A stretch of 64,000 nucleotides of DNA from assembly GCA_018296165.2 (NCBI GenBank), contig JACKQL020000026.1:682001-746000 (forward strand). The letters are read 5' to 3'. Positions 23,300 to 36,739 of the stretch are shown one piece after another (position 1 is the stretch's first letter; each line of letters opens with the position of its first letter). The stretch comes from Termitomyces sp. T153 (Eukaryota > Basidiomycota > Agaricomycetes > Agaricales > Lyophyllaceae). The notes beneath the pieces were generated by a model. The model was not told where the DNA came from and searched no databases. It saw only the letters and a list, made by a program, of their open reading frames with translations. The translations under genes and the position numbers were made by a program.

Positions 23300-24640
23300 T
23301 GGCCAGACATGCGCCTCTATAATTGCATTGTGCACTACTGCCAAGTTCTCCAGAGCTTAGTGGGCAAACTGTTAGATTCCCTTTGAGATCACAGTATCTG
23401 CCCTAATTTCTCATATCATGGATGGCATATATCCACTGTTCAACTCGAACAGTGCAAACTGCATCATCTCAGAAATACTCATGTTTATTGAAACCTCTGT
23501 TAAGTCTATTCAACTTAACCAGTCTTTTTGGTCTGGTCATACCACCATACACAGGATCTGACCAATGTTCCAATTGGCACATTCAGTCTGACCATCTGTC
23601 TGTGGATGGACTGATGTAGACATTAGGAGCTTTGCTCTGAACAACTTATGCAGTTCACACCACCATTTCAATGTGAACTTTGAGTCTCAATCACTGATAA
23701 TTGAGCTTGGGAGGCTGTGCAGCCTCTCTACCTCATGCATGTAAGTCCAGGACAGCTGCAAAGCTGTCATGGTAGTGCGCACTGGGATAAGGTGCACCAT
23801 GCTTGTCATCTGACATATAACTACCCACAAGTAGTTATACTCTTTTGATTCAGGGAATGGACCTATAAGTCCATCCCTATCAAATCCCAGGATTTCATTG
23901 GCACAGGCAGAGAATGTAACTTCCCTGAAAGTAGCTGATTGCTTCTTTTTGCCTGCTGGCACAGCTGACATGTGGTACAGAACACACATGCATCTGTGAC
24001 CACTGTCAGCCACTAATACCAACAACAAATGTACTCTGTTGTTCTCTGGGTGCTGAAATGCCCCATTATATTGTGTGCTTGCTCAAGCACACTGGTTACC
24101 AACTCTTGATCACAAAGTATACAAAGTACCTCATAGCCCAAGATGTTGGTAGTCCAAATCAGCTTATCCTGGAGGTGGAAGGACTTATAGTCCTTTGGTT
24201 GAGTCATGATCTCAGCAAAGAGCTTGTCTTTGCCATACAGGGATTGGATTTGATAGAGAAATTCCCCATCTGTCCTGTCTTGGGGGTGTGGAGACTGGGC
24301 CATCCCTAGGATGGCTTCTCTAAGAGATATATCAATCTTGTCCCCTGCAATATCAGACCCATGTTGAACTTGGGCTGAGTCTCTCTTGCCATCATTACTG
24401 GTGGCCAGTATGTGTGCTTCCTCATCACAAATTTTGTGACAATTGTGAACTTGCCTATGTCCATGGCTAGGTCCATCACACAGAGCCACATATTTGATCC
24501 AGCTGTGCTTGCATTTCCTATATGTGCATAGGGGGCAGATCATCCCCCTCTGAGTCAATATGAGCATCTGCATGGATGCAGTCATAGAGGTGGTGTATGT
24601 CCTGAGGAGAGTTGCTCTCAAAGTAGCAGAATAAACAGTC
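23300..24640 (-). pseudogene. E1 integrase
   Basis: Catalyses insertion of the cDNA. The zinc finger is read as QAHNIMGHFSTQRT (two His) and CTTCQLCQQAK (two Cys). The core contains GLIGPFPESKEYNYLWVVIC, where the expected first Asp is in frame-shifted or altered context, then the SIISD-type second block and a QTDGQTE-like block (about 23570-23590). Frameshifts and stops are present, so it is inactive. Confidence 0.75.
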
Positions 24641-24659
24641 CACTACCTTATTGAGCTCT

Positions 24660-25900
24660 CCCTTTACATATGTAATGTCAAAATTATATCTCAACATATA
24701 ATCTGTCCACTATTGTTGATGCAGTGACAAGTTCTATTGAGTTTTGAAGAACTCAAGTGCTTTATGATCTGTTATCACACTGATCTTGTACCCCAGAAGC
24801 TTATCCTCCCACTTGAGGAGGGCTTTTAGAATTGTAAGAATTTCGAGTTTATGCATGGCATAATTTTGCTGTGCATTGATGAACTTTTTGGATATGAATC
24901 CCACTGGCCAACATTTCTGCCAGCTTGGACCTTCCCCATACATTGCTCCAACACCTGTCTTTGAGGTGTCACAGATCAGCTAGATGGGATCTTTATGTTG
25001 AGGGTCAATTGGGCATATTAATGGAGTTTTGGCATAGATCCTCTTGATCATGTCAAAACACTGTTGGTGGATGAGTCACCAATGAAATGGCAACCTGTTC
25101 TGCATCATAGCAATTCATGGCCCAGTGTATGCAGATATATCAGGCAGAAAGTTCCTGATGTAGTTCACCAACCCAACAAACCATTGGATGTCATTGTGGG
25201 TTCTAGGAGTGTGTGACTCCTGGATACTATTCAACTTCTCCATGTCAGAGTGTATATTCTGCAAGTCAATTACATGGCCAAGACACTCTATGTGCTTGGC
25301 ATATAGCTCGCACTTCTTCCATTTGAAGTAGAGCTTGTTTTTGCATAGTCTTTCAAAGACTACTCTGAGGTGCTGATTGTGTTCCTCAATGGAGCCTGAA
25401 AAGACAAATATATTGTCTAAGTAGACATGCATCCACTTGCCAATGATGTCCCTAAATATGGATGTCATTAGACATTGGAACATGGCTGGCATGTTACAGT
25501 CACCAATCTGCATGATGTTACTGTGATATGTTCCAGTAAGGTCATAAACACAGTCTTAGGTACATCCAATGTATGTATCCTCAGTTGCTCATATGCATTG
25601 GTGAGGTCAATTTTTGACCTCACTGGCACATGAGCAACATCCTCCTTAATGACTTCTTGGTCCAGTAAGGGTGTTGTATCCTTAATGGTATTGTCATTGT
25701 GCTGATGAGCATCTAATGCTGTCTGCAGGGATCCATCCTTTTTAGGGATGCATAGTAGTGGTGCAGCCTGATTGGCCACACACAGTTCCCACCATTTAGC
25801 CCACACATAGAAGTCAATTTTATCCCACAATTGCTGCTGAAGTGACTTAGGACACCTTGGCATGAAGTATGAGTACCATTTGGTCTCATCAATGAGATTT
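24660..25900 (-). pseudogene. E1 reverse transcriptase and RNase H
   Basis: RT motifs: PLLCIPKKDGSLQTALDAHQ, VRSKIDLTNAYEQLRIHTLD and MHVYLDNIFVFS (25115-25863). The catalytic YxDD box reads YLDN, a G-to-A change that should kill activity. RNase H follows (24734-24943 and on): GFISKKFINAQQNYAMHKLE, ISVITDHKALEFF. Stops separate the pieces. The order RT - RNase H - integrase is that of Ty3/gypsy. Confidence 0.85.
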
Positions 25901-26579
25901 ATCTCATGATTTACCTCTCACCAAGGAGGAAGTCCCTCCTTTGTTCTATTGACAATGTCTTGGAACTCATTGTATCACTGCTGTCAAAGGCATGGAATAT
26001 TGCCTTCTGTCAGCTTGGAAGGCCATGCCTTCCTCCCAACTACTGTGGGTGAGCAGCAATGCTCTTCCTTGTTCAATTTCACTGGTGGTACAGGCTTTGT
26101 ATACTTATCACACAAGGCCATTGGACAAATCTCTGAATTGGCTGGTATGTTCAGCTGAGCAGAACAATAGGTTGTCCTACCTCTTGCTTTTGTCCATGAG
26201 TATTTAAACTTGCTAGGCTCAGATATTTCATCCTCCATAGCCATTTTGTATATTTCATTAGCAGGAGTCAGTCTTTTTACTCCTTCCTGCTGCATCAGGT
26301 CAGCTATGACCTGATTCCACTCTTGTGGCATGTGTGGATCCTATGCCCATCAAGAGTAGGCTTTGGGATTGGTCTGTCTCAAATCTTTCTTTTTCTTGTC
26401 TTCAAAGAATCAACTCAATCCTTCTGGCATACTCTCTCCCCCTCTCGAAGAGTACTCCTTTGAAACTCTCCTTTGGATACCAACAGGGATGGGTGGTCAT
26501 TGAGTAGACTCTCAGTTACCCAAAATTCATCCTCATCCACTACCTCCTCTACAGTGGGCTGCTTGAGTCCACCAGGGAG

Positions 26580-26900
26580 TCAAGACTGCTTGTCATGCTG
26601 CTTCTCCACCATGCAAAAATGTTGTGCATGGCTGTTGGCATCCTCCAGCTCCAATTTATGAGCTGGAGTTGCCTTTCCATCAATGACCACCTGGTCATCC
26701 ATGAAATCAAGGAGAACCTTATGGGTTCTCATGGATGGTGTCCCTACAATCATGTTATAGCAATTGAAATTTGCAATGTCTACATAAACATTGCAAATCT
26801 CACTAGGGGCCTTCATAGTAGCCCTGGCACCATAGTTCACTATGAAACAACTTCCAATTGTTCCCAGCTGCAGGGTAATGGGGGTGGCCAATGGTGTCAC
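26580..26900 (-). pseudogene. E1 retroviral-type aspartic protease
   Basis: Processes the polyprotein. Readable motifs: PITLQLGTIGSCFIVNYGAR, DIANFNCYNMIVGTP and MRTHKVLLDF, the pattern of fungal Ty3/gypsy proteases (xNYG... then IxGTPFMR). It lies between the CCHC knuckle and RT, with a solo LTR immediately upstream. Confidence 0.7.
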
Positions 26901-26907
26901 CTGTATC

Positions 26908-27348
26908 TATTAGGGAATGTCCCACTTGGTTCCCCTTCTCCTTCTCCAGTTCTTGTCAGATTTCCCCTGCTATAGTTTTCCTTCATTCTCCTTCCTTTTC
27001 CCTATCTATTGGTCCTAGTTTCAGCCCTCAGGCTGCACTGGTTCTCTGTCAATAATTCAGACAAGTGTGGCCCCTTTGACACTGCCACCAGCTTATGTAA
27101 CTGCTGACCAATTGCTGACACATCACTTTTGTCTTTTTTCTCTGTCATACTGTACAGTTGTTTCTCATGCTTCTGAAGCCTCTGAAGCATCACACCTGGC
27201 CTAGGGAATCTCCAGACTTGTTCTCTTTGGAATTCTCTTTGCCAGGTGAGTAGTTATCTCAGTAGACACTGTACAGTACTGAATAGACTTTGGATTTTTC
27301 TTTGCCAGTTGTGTGATTGAGCCACAGCCTCCAGAGGTTGCCCTTACA
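26908..27348 (-). mobile_element. Solo LTR inside E1 between gag and protease
   Basis: 441 bp. On the minus strand it runs TGTAAGGGCAACC...CCCTAATA and is flanked by GATAC (plus-strand GTATC at 26903-26907 and 27349-27353). The equivalent site in E2 (about 33690) is uninterrupted. Its 27190-27348 part resembles 58070-58218, the end of the E5 5' LTR, so it belongs to an E5-related family. Confidence 0.75.
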
Positions 27349-27399
27349 GTATCCCAGCTACATGCACAAATGATGGGGTGATTCCAGAGATGGTACTCT

Positions 27400-30280
27400 C
27401 TAAATCCCACAGCATCCATGCTCAGTGGCCATTTACTTCTACCCAAGTGACAAGACATTCTTTGTCTTGTGCTGGCAGCACTGGGCATTCCATGATATCC
27501 TTGGATGCCACAAGCCACACTTTTCGCATGCAAACCTTGTTGCTAGGTTCCTTTTCCCTATGCTTGCCAATGGGAGCCTCTGTGAGGGCAAATAGTCCTT
27601 CACTATCACTACCACAAGTATAGTAATTGTTGTCATACGTTTCTAATTCAATGTACTCTTCACCATGCTCCTGAGTCCTATTAGACTCAAATGCATCATC
27701 AGTGTTGTCCTTAGCAGGCTCTTCCTCCTGCTCATCATTGGCTTCACCCACATCTTATGGAGCAGCTGTATGAGCTGCTTGCACAAATACTTGGGGAGCT
27801 GGTTTAGCTGGCTTCCTGCATTCATGTGCAAAGTGCCCAGCCTTCCAACACTTATAGCAGGTTGCAGACTGCCCAGCATCCTTGCTGGGTTGGCCTGATG
27901 CTATGGCCACTATGTTTTTCCCTGCAGTGGGATGTTTTCTTGCTGCCTGCACTGCAGCCACAGGTCAGGAGGGCACTAAGCCCACACTGGCTCTTGGTAG
28001 CAAGGCCCTCAAAGCCATGCATATAGCTGGCCTCTTTGCTGACTGCACTGGCTGTGACCAAACATGCTGTTCAGTCACCTCTGTCTGCTTGGCTAATGCA
28101 GTCCTAATTGCTAGAGATTGCACTGTTGCTAACAACAGCTGCTGTTGTAACCAACTTTTCTTGCTGTGCTCTGGGTAGTGCACAGCAGTTTTAATGCTGC
28201 TCTTATAGGCTTTGGCCTCTGAGACAAACTCCTCAACTGTATTTACCTTGGGAGCCAGTCTGCCATTGCATACCAATGCCACAAGCATGTCAGAGGGTAT
28301 TCCCTTCAAAAACTGCTCATGAGAAGTAAATTCATCAGGAAACATAGCCATGTTTTGAGCATGGTCTAGCAAGGCATCATAGAAGCCTTGCACTCCTTCT
28401 TCAACTGCATACACCATGTCATGGAATGCATTGCATGCATCTTGCATTGTCAAAGGCTGTATGAACCAGTCTTACAGTCCAAGGATCATATCCTCAAACC
28501 TCCAGTGGGACTGGGCCCTATTAACATGTATGACATGTTGTAGGTACCATTTCAGCACACTTGCAGCTAGGAAGTCTATTAAAATTAGGACTTTCTTGGG
28601 AATGTGCCCATCCCCACCATACTGAGCTACAGCATAGAACATGCAAATGCTCATCAGCCAATCTTCAAGTTCACTGAACTTGGCAGACCTTGCATAGGGA
28701 GTGATTGTTTTTGATGGATCACTCCACCTGGGCTTGAGTCCTTCTGGTATAGCCAGTCATACTGCAAGCAACTGTTCCATCACTGCCCTCAAACAATCAT
28801 GCATTGTCTGGCAGTGATATTTGTGGGCTTCCTCCACTCCTGGAGTTGTGAAGCATCTACAATTTTGCAGCAGCATTGAAAACTACTGTAGCTGTCTCTT
28901 TGGAAGGACTGTAGTCCTCCTCTTTACAGCTCTGCATCCCACACTATCATCCTCACCAAGAGGGCCCTCATCTGGTTCTCCTAGGACAGATAGACCTCCT
29001 CCCAGGAGTGGCAGTGGTCCATGACCAGGAAAAGATGGTCCTCTTCCTGGACCTCCACCACCACCTCCTGGCCCTTGGGGTCTATAGTGTGGCATAGACA
29101 AAGGAGAAGACACAGGATCACTCTCTGATGATCCCTGTCCTGGGTCTCCTCTGCTAGCAAGTCTTTCCCCAGACCAGTTCATGGGAGTGTTTGCTCCATG
29201 ACCTGTGTGTCTCTAGGAGTCTGTGGGGCTCTAACCAGTCCCAGCATGTCCATCTCTAAGAGGAGAGCAAGAATCATGCTCTTCCTTCTTAATTGGCCTG
29301 GTTTGTTCTGGTGAAACATACCCTTCAGGCCATGCATCATAGGCAGTATTCTCTTAGAACACCACTCCTTGATTGTTCATGTAGGACTGTCCAAAGTCCT
29401 CCATGTCCCTGTTGCAAAATCACTGTAGAGCAATTTGAGCTTTCCAAGTCAGTGCTCTCCATGTAGACCCACCAAGTCTATGCTGCACTACTGGTTGCTC
29501 TACCATAATCACCAACCCTGCATCAGTAGACACTAAGTCTGGTGCTACAATTGTGCCCAATATGGCCTGTCATTGATGGTCCACAGCAGCCTGTCTAGCT
29601 GCAGAATCTTGCAGTGTCTTGCCAGACTGTTGTGGTGCTTGCAACAGAGTCAACACTTTGTTGACTGAGGACAGTGGGGGCACATAAGCCACCCCAATAT
29701 ATGGAGATGGCATTGCAGACAATGTCTGCAATCTCTGCAGCTTTTTGCACTAGAGGTAATCTGTTACCTCCTATGCTAAGAACAGCATGTAAATATCCAT
29801 ATATTTCACTGGATCTATTGGGATGATATCATTTTCCAATGATCTCTAAATCACAATGTGTTTAGCTACTCTAGCAGCTAAATGTTGCTGAGTTGAGGTC
29901 TTAGGGACCTTAACATAGTTCTGCCAGAACACCATCACCCTTCTATGAAGGATGTTGTCTGGATGAGCCTCACCATCCATATCAGAGGTGTCTCTGACAT
30001 CCTCTGGTATCATCTTAATGAATGCAGCTGGGGCTGCTAATTGCATACCTAGCACTGGCCCAGCTTGCAATCTTACAGACCCACAAACCCTGTATGAGGA
30101 GTCTTTTCCACTCCTCAGTGATGTTCTCACCATTGAGAAGTTGATTGGACCTCCTGCAGCAGCTGAGAAGGATTGGAGTCCTTCCAGCCTCAGTGCTGTG
30201 AGTGCATACAAAGGGGTTTTCTCCTTGTCTGCTGATGCCACTGCACCTCCTGGCTTTGCTGTTGAGTACAGTTGAGTAGA
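27400..30280 (-). pseudogene. E1 gag with CCHC zinc knuckle
   Basis: Capsid/nucleocapsid part of the polyprotein. N-terminal block (29846-30280): EDVRDTSDMDGEAHPDNILH and HLAARVAKHIVI. A Gly/Pro-rich stretch is at 28950-29100. The Retrotrans_gag-like core is at 27965-28660 (WLMSICMFYAVAQYGGDG, GFYDALLDHAQNMAMFPDEF). The knuckle CYKCWKAGHFAHEC is at about 27810-27855. An acidic linker follows down to 27400. Several TAG and TGA stops interrupt it. Confidence 0.8.
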
Positions 30281-30628
30281 GGGCCCTTGAGAGCCTTCTG
30301 CTGGGACACCCTCCCAACTACCTGCAGGTAGTCATACCAGAGTGACTGCTGGCAGTCCCTCTGGCATCACAACACTCTCCCTACCCCTGTCATAGTGTGA
30401 TATGGCAAATTCTGATGTCCTATGTGGAGCACTCTTCAATGCTCATCAAACTCTGTCTCGGATCTAAGCCCAAGCACCTGACCTTCCATGGTCAATACTG
30501 TGCCCATTGTAGAAGGTGCATGTCAAAAATTTTAATGTGCTGATTGTAACTAGTGGCAGTGAACTTCTTTCACAGAAGTTCAAGCTCCCAACTTGCAGAT
30601 GAGTTATTGCTTGTTTGACTTAAAAAAA

Positions 30629-30845
30629 TGTAATGTTTCCATTACAGTTTGTGTAGCTTATGGTTCACACTCCATAAGTCAAAACCAGTCAATAGGTCTG
30701 TCTACAAAGTATGAAGTAAGGTGCTACCTTACATAAGTAATTGTATAGTACTTTTAGGGATAGCATTATGTGATGCTACCCATATAATTAAATATTATTA
30801 TTGTATTGCACAATGGTAAAGGCAAGTAACAGGTGCACTGTTACA
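30629..30845 (-). repeat. E1 5' LTR
   Basis: 217 bp, same length as the 3' LTR. Transitions such as TTCACGC versus TTTGTGT separate the two. The TTCAG duplication follows directly. Confidence 0.9.
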
Positions 30846-30850
30846 TTCAG

Positions 30851-33560
30851 AGAGTATAGTGTCAGTAACAAACAAAGTCCCTTGTATGCACCTACAGTGC
30901 TGCATTTAGAAGGTCTGAGATCCTTTCCAGATGCTGTGGGAGGTCATCATAACTCCTCAATAGTGGTTACACTGCTGAGGAGTGAGGAAGATGCTCCTTA
31001 TAGGGCCTGCAGCCCTATACAATTGTAAGCTGGAGCCATGCTAAGCTTGTGCACAGTGGAGCTGTCAGCATGTCAACATTCATTGAAACAATTTCAGAGG
31101 ATGTCAGAGACACTTTGGATATGGACAGTGAAGCATATCCAGATGACATCCTCCACAAGAGGGTATTGGTATTCTGGCAGAAGCAGGTTGAGGTCTCTAA
31201 GGTTTCAACTCAGCAATGTTTAGCTGCAAGAGTAGCTAAGCACATAGGGATCCAGTGGTTGCTGGGTGAAGGAGTCATTCCAACCAACCTAGTAAAGTTC
31301 ATGGAACTTGACATGATTTTTCTAGCTTAGGAGGTAATGGATTACTTCCAGTGGAAAAAGTTATGGGGATCTCAGACATCCTCTGCAATGCCTTTCCCAT
31401 TCCTAGGTGGGGATTGTTTATCTCCACTATCTCTAGTCAACAAAGCTTGAACTTACTACAGGCACCATAACAGCCTGACAAAATGCTGAATGATTATGTG
31501 GCAAGACAGGCTGCAGTAGACCATCAAAGGTGGCCTACATTGGGGATGAGCCTAACAACTCATGGTGCAACATAGACCTGCTGGGTCTACATATAGTGCA
31601 CTGACCTGGGAGACCAAATTGCATTGCAGCAATTCTGCAATGATAACATGAAGGACTTTGGACAGTCCTATGTGGATGACTAAGGAGTGGTGTTCCAGGG
31701 GAACACTGCCTATGATGCTTGGCCAGAAGGGTATGTTTTACCAGAATGGACCAGGCTAATCAAGATGGAAGAGTAAAGAGTCTTGCTCTCCTCTAGTAGA
31801 CAAAAACACTGAGACTGGGAGTAGCCCTATGGTGCATTAATGACAGGCTGATTAAGGTGGCAGCATCCCTTTGGGTTAGTCTGGTGATCAGGCAAGGGGT
31901 GGAGAAGACCCAAAATGGGGATCACCTGGTAGTGATCCTACATCCACTCCACCCTCAATGCTACATTGTGGACCACATGATCCAGGAAGAGGTGGTGGAG
32001 GGCCAGGAAGAGGACCACATTTCTCTGGTTAAGGGCCATCACCACCCCCAGAAGGGGGCCTGCCAGACCTGGGCAGACCAGATAATGGTCCAGTAGGTGA
32101 TGAAGAAATGTGGGTCATAGAGATGGCAGGAGGAGGACTACAGTCCCCCCTGAGAGATAGCCATGGCAGTTTTCAATGCCACCATAACATTATGGACAAT
32201 TTGCCACTCCAGAAGTGTAAGAAGCCCACAAATATCACTGCCAAACAATGCACAATTGTTGAAGGGCAGTGATGGAACAATTGCTTGCAGTCTGTCTGGC
32301 AATTTCAGAGGAACTCGAGCCTAGGAGGAGTTATCCATCTAAGATGATCACCTCTGAGGTTGGGTCTGCCAAGTTCAGTGAACTTGAAGTCTGGCTCATG
32401 AGCATCTGTGTATTCTATGCAGTAGCACAGTATGGTGGGGATGGGTGCAAACATGAGAAAGTTCTAATCCTTATGGACTTTGTGGCTGTGAGTACCCTGA
32501 AATGATACCTACAACATGTAATTTGTGTCAATAGGGCCTAGTCCTACTGGGGGTTCAAGGATATAATCCTTGGATTATACAATTAATTTGTACAGCCCTC
32601 AACAATGCAGGATATCTGCAACATAGTGTATGCAGTCAAAGAGAGAGTGCAAGGCTTCTATGATGCCTTGCTCAAGCATGCTCAAAACATAGCCATGTTT
32701 TCTGACAAATTCACAGTTCATGAGCAGTTTTTGGAGGGAATGCTCTCTGATATGCTTGTCATGTTGATACATGATGGTGGGCTTACTCCCAAAGTGAACA
32801 TGGTCAATGAGTTTGTCTCAGAGGCAAAAGCCTACAAGAATAGCACCAAGACTGCAACACACTACTTAGAGTGCAGGATGAAGAGTCAGTCAGGACAACA
32901 TTTGTCACTAGCTGCAGCATAGTCTTTAAAGCTCAGGACTGCCTTAGCCAAGCAGATGGAGTTGGCAAGACATCAGGCCCACTCACAACTGCCTAGACTG
33001 ATGAGGAGGCCTGCTGCATGCATTGCCTTGAGGCCTATGCCTCTGCAAGTCAGTGGAGGCTCAGGCCCTTCCAGATTCAGGAGCAGTGCAAGAAGTGAGA
33101 AAGCATATTGCTGCAGGTAAGAACATGTTGGCCATAGCATTGTGCCAACAAAGCAACGATGCTGGGCAATCTGCAAACTGTTACAAGTGCAAAGTGCCGA
33201 AAGGTCAGTCACTTTGCCTAAGAGTGCAGGGAGCCTTAGCCAGCTCCCTGAGTGTCTATGCAAGCAGCACATACTGCTGCTCCTTTGAATATGGGAAACA
33301 CTAACAATGAGCAGGACAAGGATCCTGCTAATGTCAATGATGACCAAGCAGCTGAGTCTGAAGGGACTCAGGAGAATGATAAGGAGTATGTTAAGTTAGA
33401 AACATATGAAAATAACTACTATACTTGGAGTAGTGAGAGTGGAGGACTATTTGCCCTCACTGAAGTCACTGCTGCCAAGCATAGAGTGCAGAAACCTAGT
33501 AATGAGTTTTGTATGTGCAAGGTACAGATTATGGCAGCTAAAGATGCCATGGACTGACCT
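30851..33560 (+). pseudogene. E2 gag (after the E1 insertion)
   Basis: Continues from 17784. The N-terminal block at 31049-31330 includes TISEDVRDTLDMDSEAYPDD and CLAARVAKHIGI. The gag core at 32370-32880 includes WLMSICVFYAVAQYGGDG and GFYDALLKHAQNIAMF. The knuckle near 33180 starts CYKC but is frameshifted. An acidic linker is at 33300-33560. Stops and frameshifts are throughout. Confidence 0.75.
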
Positions 33561-33719
33561 GTGTTACTAGCATGAGACAAGGAATGTCTTGTCACTTGGG
33601 TGGACATAACAGCCATCAGGCATGGACACTGTGGGATTCTAGAAGTACAACCTCTAAAATTACACTGTAATTTGCCCATGTGGCCAGGATATGTGTGGCA
33701 CCATTGGCCACACCAATCA

Positions 33720-36210
33720 CCCTGCAGCTTAGAATAGCTCCATTGTGAATTATGTGGCCAGGGTGACCATGAAGATTCCTGGCAAGTTCTATAATGTCTG
33801 TGGACATTGCAAACTTTGATCACTACAACATGATCATAGGAACACCATTCATGAGAACAAACAATATCCTCTTGGATTTCCAAAATGACCAGGTAGTCAT
33901 TGATGAGATAGCAACTTCAGCTTACAAATTGGAGCTGGAGGATGCAAATGGTCAGGCACAACACTTCCACACTGTGGAGAAGTGGCACAACAGGCAGCCC
34001 TGACTCTCTGGTGGACCAAAGCATCCCACTATGGAAGGGGCAGTAGATGAGAATGAGGTCTGAGTGACAAATAGTTTGCCTAGTAATCATCTGTCTCTAC
34101 TAGTCCTAAAGGAAGAGTATCAGAAGAGTACACCAGAAGGATTGAATTGATCCTTTGCCAGCAAGGGAATAAAGGATTTGGAATAGACCAATCTCAAAGC
34201 CAAACCTTGAATTGGCATATGACCCACAAATGCCACAAGGGTGGAATCAGGCCATAACAGACCTGATGTGGCAAAAAGGAGTAAGAAGATCAATTCCTGC
34301 CATAGAAGCTTATAGAAAGGCTACAGATGATAAAATATCCAAGCCTAGTAAGTTTGAATACTTGTGAACTGAAGTGAAAGGCAGGACAGAATATTGTCCT
34401 GCTTGGCTAAATATTCTAGACAAATCAGAAATATGTCTAATGGCTTTGTGGAACAAGTATGCAAGGACAGTGCCATGGTTGAAGCTGGCCAAGGAGGAAT
34501 GTCATCTTTGGCCTAAAGCAGGCAACAGGAAGGCACATCCTTCCAAACTGACAAAAGGTGATATTTCTTACCTTTGGCAGCAGTGATATGACAAGTTTCA
34601 GGATATTATCAATGGTTCAAAGAGAAACCTCCTCCATGGCAAGAGGTCAATCATGAGATAAATCTCATAGATGAGACCAAATACTATTTGTATTTTGTGC
34701 TGAGATGTTCTAAGTCACTTTAGCAGCAATTGTGAGATAAAATTGACTGCTATGTGTGAGCTAAGTGGTCAAAGCTGTACGCAGCCAATCACACTGCACT
34801 GTTACTGTGCATTCCCAAGAAAGACAGCTCCTTGCAGATGGCATTAGATGTGCATCAACACAATGATAATATAGTTAAAAACATAATGCCCTTACCTGAC
34901 CTAAGAGGTCATTTGAGAAGATGTGGTGGATGCACCAGTAAGGTCAAAGATTGACCTCACAGATGCATATGAGCAAGTGAGGATACATACTTTGAACATA
35001 CCTAAAACTGTGTTTATGACCATCTCCAGTACATACTACAGTAATATCATGCAGATTGGTGACTGTAACATGCTAGCAACATTTCAATGTCTGATGGCAT
35101 TCATCTTTAGGAACATCATCAGGAAATGGATGCATGTGTATCTAGATGATATATTCATCTTTTTTAATTCTATTGAGGAGCATGAACAGCACCTCAGAGT
35201 AGTCTTTGAAAGACTACATAAAAACAAGCTCTACCTCAAATGGAAGAAGTGTAGCTGTAGTCCAAGTGTGTTGAGTGCCTTGGCCATGTTATTGACTCAC
35301 AGGATATACACTCTGATATGGATAAGTTGAATTGGATCCAGGAGTGGCATACTCCTAGAACCTACAGCAACATGCAATGATTTGTTGGATTGGTAAACTG
35401 TATTGGGAACTTCTTGCTCAATATCTCTACATATACACAGCCACTGATGACTATAACACAGAATGGGTCACCATTCCACTGGTGCCCCATTCACCAACAA
35501 TGTTTTGACATGATCAAATGGATCTGTGCCAAGACCCTAATCATTCAACCACTTGATTTTTGACATGAGAATCCCATCTGATTGATTTGCAATGCATCAA
35601 AGACAGGCATTGGAGCTATGTATGGCCAAGGACCCAGCTGGCAGAAATGTTGGCCAGCCATATTCATGTTCAAGAAGTTCACTAATGCATAGTAGAACTA
35701 TGCCATGCACAAACTAAAGACATTGGCAATCTTAGAAGCCCTCCTCAAAGAAGAGAATAAGCTTCTAGGGCATAGACTCCATGTGACTATGGATCATAAA
35801 GCTCTTGAGTTTTCTAAAACTCAACAGAATCTATCACCCCATCAATGATGGTGGATGGATTACATATCAAGATTTAATTTTGACATCACATATATTGAAG
35901 GAGAACTCAATAAGGTAGCAGACTGCTTATCCCACTACTTTGAGAGTGATTCTTCTCGAGACATGCACCATGTCTACAACTTATGTATGGGCAGATGCAT
36001 GAATCAATCCAGAGGGGAATGATTTGCCCCCAACATGCCTGCAAAAAATGCAGGCTCAACTGGATCAGATTTGCACTCTCCACAATGGACTGAGCACAGA
36101 AGCCAGTGGGTGTGGGATTGTCATAAACTTTGTGATGTGGAAGCACAAAAACTTGCCAACAGTAATGATGATATAGAGGAATCAGCTCAGGCCCACCAGG
36201 GGTCTGAGAG
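33720..36210 (+). pseudogene. E2 protease, reverse transcriptase, RNase H and integrase start
   Basis: Protease piece (33794-34003): DIANFDHYNMIIGTPFMRTN. RT (34650-35440): VRSKIDLTDAYEQVRIHTLN and MHVYLDDIFIFF, with the YxDD box intact in this copy. RNase H (35540-35960): near-complete but with stops, ending SPHQ-like and YIEGELNKVADCLS-type sequence typical of the RNase H to integrase connection. The integrase N-terminal region begins near 35960 and is cut at GAGAG (36206-36210) by E3, resuming at 44916. Confidence 0.8.
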
Positions 36211-36419
36211 TGTAACAGAGTGTCCATTACATGCATATATGTATTTTACTTATTGGTTAATTACACTAATAGCATCACATGACACTATCTCTAAAAGTAT
36301 TGTACTAGTACTTACATAAGGCAGCACCTTACTTCATACTTCAGAGACAGCTGTATTGACTGGTTTTGACTTACATTGGATGAACTGTAAGCTGTGTGAC
36401 CCATAATGGAAGCATTACA
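36211..36419 (+). repeat. E3 5' LTR
   Basis: 209 bp, TGTAACAGAG...CATTACA. The central palindrome is partly decayed (AGCATCACATGACACT). Confidence 0.85.
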
Positions 36420-36739
36420 TTTTTCTAAGTCAGACAAGCAATAACTTGTTTGCAAGTCAGAAACTCAAACTTCTGTAAAAGAAGTTCACTGCCACTAGAT
36501 ACAATTAGCACATTAAAATTTTTGATGTGCACCTTCCACAATGGGCACAGTAGTGACCATGGAAGGTCAGGTGCTCAGGCCTAGGTCCAAAACAGAGTTC
36601 AATGGAACATTGAATAGTGCTCCACATAGGACATCAGAATTTGCCACATCACACTATGACAGGGGCAGGGAGAGTGCTGTGATGTCAGAGGAACTGCCTG
36701 CAGTCACTCTAGTATGATCACTGGCAGGTGGTTGTGAGG

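Larger units (their letters stand above)
17785..30845 (-). mobile_element. Chromovirus copy E1, complete LTR to LTR (minus strand)
   Basis: 13,061 bp including two solo LTR inserts; about 11.6 kb without them. It is bounded by 217-bp LTRs (TGTAATG...TTACA) and a perfect 5-bp target duplication TTCAG (17780-17784 and 30846-30850). The minus-strand order is gag with CCHC knuckle, aspartic protease, RT, RNase H, integrase with zinc finger, chromodomain, then the long 3' ORF and a polypurine tract. Stops are frequent. The two LTRs differ at roughly a tenth of positions, nearly all transitions. Confidence 0.9.
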
